NCBI GenBank assembly: GCA_965230065.1
Contig: OZ245942.1
Location: 5,084,001-5,148,000 of the forward strand
Reading direction: 5' to 3'
From: G965230065 sp965230065
Lineage (GTDB): Bacteria > Bacteroidota > Bacteroidia > Cytophagales > Cyclobacteriaceae
DNA: 64,000 bases
Below are positions 52,459 through 59,570 of this stretch, one piece after another. Under the pieces are notes generated by a model. It was not told the origin of the DNA. It did no database searches and was given only the letters and a program-made list of their open reading frames with translations. Position numbers and translations under genes: made by a program. Positions within the stretch are counted from its first letter, which is position 1. Each line of letters opens with the position of its first letter.

Positions 52459-53850
52459 TCAAATCGGTACAAAAATGACCATAATTGCCCATGCAATGAA
52501 AAATACAGAGAAAGGTATCAACAAATAGCCCATAACATCTCTTGCTTGTATCTTAATACCTATTCCCATAATTGGAAGTATTATCAATAAATAGAAAGGT
52601 TGCAAAAAATTAGTCAAACTTTCCCCGTATGCGACTGATAAGGCTGCCCTTGCAATCATTTTGTTTATTTCTGTTTCGGACAAGCCCACACCGATTTCTT
52701 TTACGGCATTTATGATGCTAGGCCCGATTACAGCAAATTCACCTCCGGCCGAAGGAATTGCAAAATTCACGAATCCACCACTAAGAAAGGCCATAAGGGG
52801 ATAGGTGTCTATCGTAGCATTAGCGGCCATCCATTGTGCAAGTTCATTACCTAACCCAGTTTGAATCATTATCCCCATTATTCCAGCATAAAAAGGGAAT
52901 TGGAAAAGAATTCCTGATATGTTGGCACTTGAACGTTTCATAGCTATTCCGTATCGAACTGGTGTCTTGTGTAAAAACATGCCTAGAATGACGAAAATAA
53001 AAATCATTATGTTCAAATTGAGATCCGGGCCATTCGTGCTGAAATGAAATACTATATATGTAAGTCCCATTAGCCCAACTATATATTGGATTATTGAGCT
53101 ATTGTTTAATTTATCAGATACCGCACTATATGGTAGCTTCATATTTTCAGCTTCTGCCTTGATTGTTGGCTCTGTAAATTGATCCTCCGTCAATAGCATC
53201 TTCTCCAATTCCTGTTCATTACTTGGCATCAATAGCCTAGACAGAATTGGGGCAATTACGAGAGAAAAAATGATAACAGTTATATTTAAAATTGATCCAA
53301 GTGTATAGGAAGTTGAAATGGTATCTGTCAAAATTCCAGATTCAATCAAATAATTATTTTCAGTATTGAGCAGCAGTGGAATAGAACTAGACAGTCCATT
53401 AACCCAGATTCCACCAGAAAAATATACACAGGCAATGAGATACGGATAATTGATTCCTTTTATTCGTAGAGCAAGTTCCCTGGCCAAAACGGCTGTTATT
53501 ACCATCCAGCCCCAACTAATCAAACTCAAAATCAACCCTATTAATATTATGAATGGATATACCTGTTTAGGAGAATGTATAAAGTGAGTCAGTTTGTAAA
53601 TAATTTTCTTTATTAAAGGGGAGAGTGCAATGCAGTATCCGCTCACCAGGATGAGAATCATTTGCATTCCAAACTCAAGAAGCATCCAAAAACCTTTGTA
53701 CCATGCCTGAATTGTTTCCAATATCGAAGCCCCAGTCCATGAAAGAGCCGCAAGGCTAGTTATGATTGTCAATGCTAATGCAAAAACAAAAGCATCAGGC
53801 ATATACTTCTTAAACTTCTCAGTTAATTTTTTACCTAATTCAGTAATCAT
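52459..53850 (-). CDS. AtoE-family short-chain fatty acid transporter
   Basis: A 463-residue membrane transporter with about 12 hydrophobic segments. PDAFVFALALTIITSL, the WYKGFWMLLEFGMQMILILVSGYCIA segment, SWGWMVITAVLARELA, FVNFAIPSAGGEFAVIGPSI and SVAYGESLTNFLQPF match the AtoE family, which imports acetoacetate/butyrate-type acids. It is full length. Base composition is visibly lower in GC (18 of 60 at 53041-53100) than the genes on either side. A LacI-type operator-like palindrome lies 268 bases upstream of the start. Confidence 0.9.
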   Translation of the reverse strand: MITELGKKLTEKFKKYMPDAFVFALALTIITSLAALSWTGASILETIQAWYKGFWMLLEFGMQMILILVSGYCIALSPLIKKIIYKLTHFIHSPKQVYPFIILIGLILSLISWGWMVITAVLARELALRIKGINYPYLIACVYFSGGIWVNGLSSSIPLLLNTENNYLIESGILTDTISTSYTLGSILNITVIIFSLVIAPILSRLLMPSNEQELEKMLLTEDQFTEPTIKAEAENMKLPYSAVSDKLNNSSIIQYIVGLMGLTYIVFHFSTNGPDLNLNIMIFIFVILGMFLHKTPVRYGIAMKRSSANISGILFQFPFYAGIMGIMIQTGLGNELAQWMAANATIDTYPLMAFLSGGFVNFAIPSAGGEFAVIGPSIINAVKEIGVGLSETEINKMIARAALSVAYGESLTNFLQPFYLLIILPIMGIGIKIQARDVMGYLLIPFSVFFIAWAIMVIFVPI

Positions 53851-54117
53851 ATTTTGGTGTTTGCTTATCTCAGAAGCTCTCTAGTTTTGAAATTACAGGT
53901 AGGTAACAAGTACATAAAAGCCATATGGCTGTTATTTCCTATATAGCAGGCTTTCGTATGACAAACTATTGATACGCCTCTAATCATACAAAAACCCACC
54001 ATACATTTTAGTTAAACTTATAATATCCCTCAAACAAGCGTTTTTGGGGTTAATTTACTTGTACATTTATGGTTACAAGGTAAGTAAAATAATTTTATGA
54101 ACCGTAAACTAAACGTT

Positions 54118-54131
54118 TGTAAACGCTTACA
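54118..54131. promoter_or_regulatory. LacI-family (cre-like) operator candidate
   Basis: TGTAAACGCTTACA fits the TGNAANCGNTTNCA consensus of LacI-family operators at every fixed position, and the dyad extends to GTTTGTAA/TTACAAAC (54115-54134). It lies in the 545-base gap upstream of the AtoE transporter. No LacI-family gene is in the window, so the regulator would be encoded elsewhere. The rest of 53851-54395 holds only REP-like palindromes. Confidence 0.5.
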
Positions 54132-54277
54132 AACATTCACAAACGAATAAGCAAGCATGTTTTTTTGTTGTCTCTTCCTTGTTCCAAGCCTCCATGTAAC
54201 CAATTAAGCTAATGCAAAGGCTGCTTATTTAGCAAAGTATTCCATCAAAAACCTCGAAGGTTTTACCTCTTGCCCAT

Positions 54278-54373
54278 GGGCTGTGTCCCCACAGCCCGCA
54301 AACTAGGTTTCCGGTTGCGCAACAGGCGGTCTCGTCTGTAAGACCAAGCCTTATAACAGGCAGGATGCCTGTT
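54278..54373. repeat. REP-like palindromes, second copy
   Basis: GGGCTGTG/CACAGCCC (4-base loop) at 54278-54297 and AACAGGCA-GGA-TGCCTGTT at 54355-54373, in the same order as at 32484-32671, together with shared short words (GCGCAACAGG, GTTGCACA). The similarity is to short modules rather than a continuous match. Confidence 0.6.
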
Positions 54374-54395
54374 GCACAATGATTCCACTCATACA

Positions 54396-56804
54396 TCACT
54401 CATACACAAACCAGGCAGTTGCTTCACAGTCAGTATCAGCAACTACACGTACCCAGTGGGCATTGAAGCCTTCGGGGAATGGGTGGGTGATGGTTTCCCC
54501 GGCGGGTACTTCTATTTGCTGGTAGGTATGCCAGCCGTTGTGGTCAAAGTTGACTTCCAGGGTGAACGTGGCATCTTTGTCAGTAGAAAGTGCTACCTTT
54601 TTCTGATCGTACCCGGTCATGAGGTAGGGCAGGGAAGGGGTGGCGGCTTTTACGGCCGTATCTTTCCAGGGACCGCCTTCGCCCACAGGCTTGCCCAGTT
54701 GCCAGAGGTCATCAATGGCACCAAACCACAGGCCGGTATGGCCGTCTTCACTACTGAAGTAATGACCATCATTTTGGGCTTGTGGGCTGTTACCACTGAT
54801 GACCAGCAGCCCGCGCCAGGTACAGAAGTCTACAATCTGCTTTTTGTGGGTAGTTACAGGCCGTATGGCCGATAACCCGGCTTCCCGGGGAATTTCGTAG
54901 AAAGTACCGTGGGCGTTGAACATATACCGTTCTGATTCCACCTCCCGCTTGCCCCGGGGCCACCCGGCACTGAAGGGCTGCTCGTACTTAGCCGATGTTT
55001 TGGGGAGGCGGTATGTTCCTGTTTCATCACGTACGATCACCGAGGCTTCATCTACTTCAAATTCTTTTTTCAGGTTGCATGTTTCCTGTACCTCTGCTGC
55101 CCTGCTTTCTGTGGGTTGGAAGAAGTTGAGTCGCTCATCCACTTCAAAATACACACCGGTTTCTTCACCAGATAAAGGAAGGAATTGCAGGTTTTTGTTG
55201 TGCCCGGCGGGGCGAACCAAGCCCGCGTTAATTTCACCTTCTTCATGAATACCGGCAAGTCCGGCAAACATGGCCTGTGCTGCTGCAGGGTCATGGCCAT
55301 CTGCCTGATAATGGAAATAAGCGGAGGCGGTGCAGTCTTGGTTGGGGGTGAGGCGCACCCATTGGGCAGAGAAGTTTTCGGGGAAAATGTAATACTGGTA
55401 GCCGTTGGCAGGCACTTTCATCGTGGTGAAGGGTTTCCATGTATTATTGCCTTTTTTGTCAATTTCCAGTGTGAATTGTACTTCCGTATCCGCATTGTGG
55501 GCAATGTGCAGCATTTTGTGGGCAAATCCATTGATGAGAAAAGGGGCAGAAGGTTCCTCCGCTGCTACTTCATCATTCACCCAGGAGCCTCCCCAGCCGT
55601 TTTGTGGTCCCCAGGCATCCATATCTTCCACCTGTCCAAACCAAAGGTTGGATTGAGAACGTCCGGCATAAGGATTCTGAAGGATGCTGGTTTCGTCTGT
55701 GGCAATGACCAGCCGGCCGTTCCATTCGCAGAAGTCGGGCACGTAGCGAAGGTGGTTGGCCAGGGGGGTGATACCAGCGGTGTTATCATGGGTAAAGTCT
55801 TTAGGAAAATCGTAAAACATACCATGCATGTCCATCAGCATCTGTTTCTTGCCAATGGCACGGATACGGGGCCACTCGGTGTACCAACCGCCCCAGTGGT
55901 CATAGGTATGGGTGCTTTTCGGGAGGCGGTAGGTATACCACGCACCTTCGTCCAGCAGCTTGAGGATCACAGAACGTTTGTCCCACCCAATAGACCAGAT
56001 GGGTTCGTCTTCACTTTGGGCGCCATAAATGCCTCCGGGGCCCGTAACATCGGTGAACTGTTTGCGCTCCACGATTTCCCAGGTTTCCCCGTCCCAGGAG
56101 GCGAGGGCACCCATTTCGTCTTCGTTTTGGGGCGCACCTCCGGCTTTCAGCAGCTTTTCATCAATATCAAATACCTGGTGTTCCCCGTTGTTGGCAATCA
56201 CCAGCCGCCCCTGGGATGTATAGGCCCCTTTGCCATGCCAGCCGGGTACGGGCTTTACATAGAGTTTGTTTACTGTGAGGGTGTTGACGTTTACTTCGTA
56301 CAGTTTTCCTTCCATGTCATAAAAATATACCCAGTTATCAGGATGTTCCAGGTGAGGAACGGTGGCAGTGTGGCGGCCGGGCATGCTGTCGTAGGAAACG
56401 GCACGTACAATACCTTCTTCATTAACGAAATAAGGACCAATGATGAGCTGGTTGGAAGGCTGGTGAATCATGCGGTTGGCCGGAGTACCCCCTATGCTTT
56501 CGGGCCGGATGCTGAGGTTCAGGTCTTCATCAATGGTATAGAGCTTATCAGAGCTACCGTGCGGACAATGGGGAGAATAGGTGAGCATCCATAATTTACC
56601 GGCCCAGGGTACTACCGCGCCTATGCCGCACTCATTACCGTTTCCATTGCAGGGCAGTCCGTCTCCCTCGTTGAACACGGCCAGATGGGGATATACACCG
56701 CTGATTTGCAGGGGAGCATTAGCAGATTGTTCTTCCAAAGAAGAACAAGCCAGGGTAAATAACAGCATGCATAGTGCAAAAAAGTTTCGTGAAGATTCGT
56801 ACAT
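54396..56804 (-). CDS. Large exported lipoprotein with internal duplication, unknown function
   Basis: An 802-residue lipoprotein (lipobox FTLAC, Cys20). Residues about 30-290 look like beta-propeller blades (VVPWAGKLWMLTYSP, LYTIDEDLNL, VYFYDMEGKLYEVN). Two copies of a ~200-residue module follow, about 292-500 and 598-802, aligning at YRLPK, DMHGMFYDFP/NAHGTFYEIP, PDFCEWNGRLVIA/VDFCTWRGLLVIS, SNLWFGQVEDM/TGLWFGAIDDL, TLEIDKKGNNTWKPF/TLEVNFDHNGWHTYQ and FSAQWVRL/FNAHWVRV. The module ends resemble a carbohydrate-binding-like sandwich. No enzyme motif is recognised. Confidence 0.8.
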   Translation of the reverse strand: MYESSRNFFALCMLLFTLACSSLEEQSANAPLQISGVYPHLAVFNEGDGLPCNGNGNECGIGAVVPWAGKLWMLTYSPHCPHGSSDKLYTIDEDLNLSIRPESIGGTPANRMIHQPSNQLIIGPYFVNEEGIVRAVSYDSMPGRHTATVPHLEHPDNWVYFYDMEGKLYEVNVNTLTVNKLYVKPVPGWHGKGAYTSQGRLVIANNGEHQVFDIDEKLLKAGGAPQNEDEMGALASWDGETWEIVERKQFTDVTGPGGIYGAQSEDEPIWSIGWDKRSVILKLLDEGAWYTYRLPKSTHTYDHWGGWYTEWPRIRAIGKKQMLMDMHGMFYDFPKDFTHDNTAGITPLANHLRYVPDFCEWNGRLVIATDETSILQNPYAGRSQSNLWFGQVEDMDAWGPQNGWGGSWVNDEVAAEEPSAPFLINGFAHKMLHIAHNADTEVQFTLEIDKKGNNTWKPFTTMKVPANGYQYYIFPENFSAQWVRLTPNQDCTASAYFHYQADGHDPAAAQAMFAGLAGIHEEGEINAGLVRPAGHNKNLQFLPLSGEETGVYFEVDERLNFFQPTESRAAEVQETCNLKKEFEVDEASVIVRDETGTYRLPKTSAKYEQPFSAGWPRGKREVESERYMFNAHGTFYEIPREAGLSAIRPVTTHKKQIVDFCTWRGLLVISGNSPQAQNDGHYFSSEDGHTGLWFGAIDDLWQLGKPVGEGGPWKDTAVKAATPSLPYLMTGYDQKKVALSTDKDATFTLEVNFDHNGWHTYQQIEVPAGETITHPFPEGFNAHWVRVVADTDCEATAWFVYE

Positions 56805-56907
56805 AAAAGTTTAGGTTGTGCCAAAGGATAATATTCAGAAGTATTTCTGAGATTGTCAAGTTACGATAAAACTTGTATTTTTATTCTTGAACGAAAATAT
56901 TAATGCT

Positions 56908-57363
56908 ATGAAAAATATGCTGCTTGTTATTTTATTTTGCACTGTACCAATCACACTCCTTTATGCCCAAAGTGCAACTGATTTCCTAGAGGTAGAGAAA
57001 GATATTGAAGCCTTGATTGGGAAATATGCGCAAGCCAGGGAAACGAAAGATACAATTTTGCTTAAAAGTATTTTAACAAATGATATAGATCAGCTGGTTT
57101 CTACCGGAGAATGGCGCAGAGGCATGGAAGGAGCTATGCAGGGGATGATGCAATCTTCTAAAAGCAAGCCCGGCCAAAGAACCTTAATTGTTGATAATAT
57201 CCGGCTGATCAATCCTGAATCAGCAATCGTGGATGCCCGGTATGAAATAGAAAATACCGATGGAACGGTAAGAAAAATGTGGAGTACTTTTATAGTGGTG
57301 AACCAGGCAGGCACCTGGAAAATCACAGCTATCCGGAATATGCTGCCCAAAGGTTATTCCTGA
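56908..57363 (+). CDS. Exported SnoaL/DUF4440-like (NTF2-fold) protein
   Basis: A 151-residue protein: Sec signal 1-20 (LLVILFCTVPITLLYAQ), then an NTF2-like fold with DIEALIGKYAQARETKDTILLKSILTNDIDQ, EWRRGMEGAMQGMM, and the closing RKMWSTFIVVNQAGTWKITAIRNMLP typical of SgcJ/EcaC-type DUF4440 proteins. The start at 56908 is chosen for the signal. It converges on the caspase gene with a 17-base gap. Function unknown. Confidence 0.8.
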   Translation: MKNMLLVILFCTVPITLLYAQSATDFLEVEKDIEALIGKYAQARETKDTILLKSILTNDIDQLVSTGEWRRGMEGAMQGMMQSSKSKPGQRTLIVDNIRLINPESAIVDARYEIENTDGTVRKMWSTFIVVNQAGTWKITAIRNMLPKGYS

Positions 57364-57380
57364 AAGGGAAGCCCTCAATA

Positions 57381-59570
57381 TTATTGAAAATGAGTGGCTA
57401 AGAACCTGATAAAAGGGTGTTCGGGATTATTTGTTGAGAAAAGCCTGCATGCAGCTGTGTATGCATTGGTATGAATAGAAATACGCTCACGGGGCCCGGC
57501 CAGTTGTGCTGCTTTTGTGTAAAAGCCTTTGGCTTCCTCAAGGTTGCCCAGGTATAAATTTGCTTCACCGAGGGTAGCCAACCGCCAAAGGCTATCAAAC
57601 GGGTCGTCATTGCAGGCTGTCAATGCTACTTTCGCATAGGTTTGCATGCTCTGCATGTCATTGTTGGTAATAAGGGCAAGAAAAGCCAGGTTAATAGCGT
57701 GATAATAAATCTGTTGGCAGTCCTTTTTTTCTTGTGCAAGGGTAAGGGCTTGTGTGTAATGGTTTATGGCAAGTTCCCCGTCCGCCTTCAGGTATTCTTT
57801 GAGGTATTTGCGCTTGAACCTGCCTCCCAGAATTCCCAGCAGGTCAGTATCTTCCTGCGCCAATACTTGCTCTTTCAGGATTTCAAGGGCTTCAGGAGAG
57901 CGCCCTGCTCCTTCTAAGGCAAATATAAGTTGTACCAGGCCGGTTTTATCCAATTCGTTTGCCCTGGGAAGCAGCTTGTTGATTACAGCATCATATTCCT
58001 GTGTTAACAGGGCTTCTTCATCCGGGTCTAATTGAGTTTGCACAAAATTATCCTGTGTAAGTAAGCTGAGAATCAGTTGGTAAGTGTCATTTTGGGTTGA
58101 ACCCGGCTTAATCATGGAAAAATGGCTGCCAGGCACGGTGAGGTGGTGCGCCTTATCAAAAGGCTGCGAACTTGAATCTGCTGGAACAAATTCGTCGTGG
58201 GTGGCCGTTATTACTTTAAACACAAAAGGATAAGGTTCTGTAAATGCTTCGTCCCATTCCTTCCGCAATTGTTTGATAAAATTGCCGGAGGCATCCAGCT
58301 CCCGGTATTTCTGGTTCCATAACTTCTCAAGAAAAGACGATTTAAGTCCGTTGCTGGGTGTACCAAATAATAAGAGGTGTGTGATGCGCTCCTTGTTTGC
58401 GCTATCTAAATTTAATATTGCCTTTTGTGCTACCAAACCACCCACACCATGGGCTATCAGCGCCACCCGCTGATACTTTCCAAAGCGGTATTTTAAGGAA
58501 GTGGTTAAATAATCAGCAATGATGGAAATATCATCCACCGAAGCCCAAATGCCTTTGCCCAACAGGGGCTTTACAGATGCACTGTAACCAAGGGGAAACA
58601 AGTCCCAGTTTTCCATGCTGGCATCTTGCATCAGGAAATCCGGGATGACACCAAAACTTTCAGCACCTTCACCGGCAAAGCCGTGAACAAAAATCACAGC
58701 GTTTTCTATACCTTCCCGTTGCCTGAATACGGTTTTTACTTCTTTTTTTCCCCCTTCCTGTACCTGGGTTTGCGGTGTGCCCTCCGGTTTGCTTACGCCT
58801 CTCCTGAGTTCTTCAGGTATGTAACTCAGGATAAAATCATCGTATATCTGGAGGTTTGCATAGGGGCGCTGCTCCGGGTTACGTTCAGGTACTTTTTTAA
58901 AGATATATTGGAAGACTTCAGAAATACGCACAAATTCTTCATTGAAGTGGTCTTTGTGCTTCCCTTTCAACACTTCAAGCAGGCACTTTGTAAAGAGGCT
59001 GTTTGTATCGCCATCCATGATGTAGGAAAGCTGGTCTTCCCGGCACGATGAAATGATAGACATGCCTTTACCGTCGTCAATGCGCTGGGCCAGGCCGTCG
59101 GGTTTATGCAATTGGCTTTTGGCCCTGGCGTTTTTAATGGCGGGGGCTGCTTTGGTCATCCCGGCGGCATGGCAACAATCCAGGAAGAAAATAAGCCTGC
59201 GTGAATTGATTTTTTCAATCCTTTCTTTCAGTTCTTCAGCTTTTACCCAGGTGGTTTCGTATTCTTCGGGGTCAAAATTATTGGGCACTAAATAAAACTG
59301 GTTCCAGGGTTCGTATAAACCGCCGTGGCCGGAATAAAACAAAAGCACAGAAGAATCTTCATCTATTTTTTTAATCAGGGTGTCAAAAGCTGCTAAAATT
59401 CTATCCCGGGTAGCGTCTTTTTCGGTGAGTAGTGTAATATTTTCAGAAGGGTAACCTGCGAGGGTTTCATCTGATAATATGTTGTAAACGGCAGTAGCAT
59501 CCTGTACCGTAACCGGCAGGTCGTTGCCTACTCCGATGAGCAGTGCATACGCATTTGATAAAGTACTCAT
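57381..59570 (-). CDS. Caspase-like peptidase fused to an alpha/beta-hydrolase domain and TPR-like helices
   Basis: 729 residues, no signal peptide. Residues 1-250 are a caspase (C14) domain with His82 in YSGHGG and Cys133 in LDCCHA, an intact dyad. Residues about 285-500 are an alpha/beta hydrolase of PGAP1/lipase type: VHGF oxyanion segment at 295-298, acid Asp459 in THDEF, base His483 in GSHFS. The nucleophile elbow, however, is AHGVGG with Gly375 (codon GGT) where Ser is expected. Residues about 530-729 are helical repeats (EALEILKEQ, HYTQALTLAQ, AKGFYTKAAQL). Its start overlaps the cyclase stop by four bases, so the two are probably translated together. Confidence 0.88.
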   Translation of the reverse strand: MSTLSNAYALLIGVGNDLPVTVQDATAVYNILSDETLAGYPSENITLLTEKDATRDRILAAFDTLIKKIDEDSSVLLFYSGHGGLYEPWNQFYLVPNNFDPEEYETTWVKAEELKERIEKINSRRLIFFLDCCHAAGMTKAAPAIKNARAKSQLHKPDGLAQRIDDGKGMSIISSCREDQLSYIMDGDTNSLFTKCLLEVLKGKHKDHFNEEFVRISEVFQYIFKKVPERNPEQRPYANLQIYDDFILSYIPEELRRGVSKPEGTPQTQVQEGGKKEVKTVFRQREGIENAVIFVHGFAGEGAESFGVIPDFLMQDASMENWDLFPLGYSASVKPLLGKGIWASVDDISIIADYLTTSLKYRFGKYQRVALIAHGVGGLVAQKAILNLDSANKERITHLLLFGTPSNGLKSSFLEKLWNQKYRELDASGNFIKQLRKEWDEAFTEPYPFVFKVITATHDEFVPADSSSQPFDKAHHLTVPGSHFSMIKPGSTQNDTYQLILSLLTQDNFVQTQLDPDEEALLTQEYDAVINKLLPRANELDKTGLVQLIFALEGAGRSPEALEILKEQVLAQEDTDLLGILGGRFKRKYLKEYLKADGELAINHYTQALTLAQEKKDCQQIYYHAINLAFLALITNNDMQSMQTYAKVALTACNDDPFDSLWRLATLGEANLYLGNLEEAKGFYTKAAQLAGPRERISIHTNAYTAACRLFSTNNPEHPFIRFLATHFQ

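Noticed and set aside
55185..56594. 469-residue plus-strand frame opposite the 802-residue lipoprotein
   Set aside because: The minus frame has a lipoprotein signal and an internal duplication; the plus frame is its antisense image.
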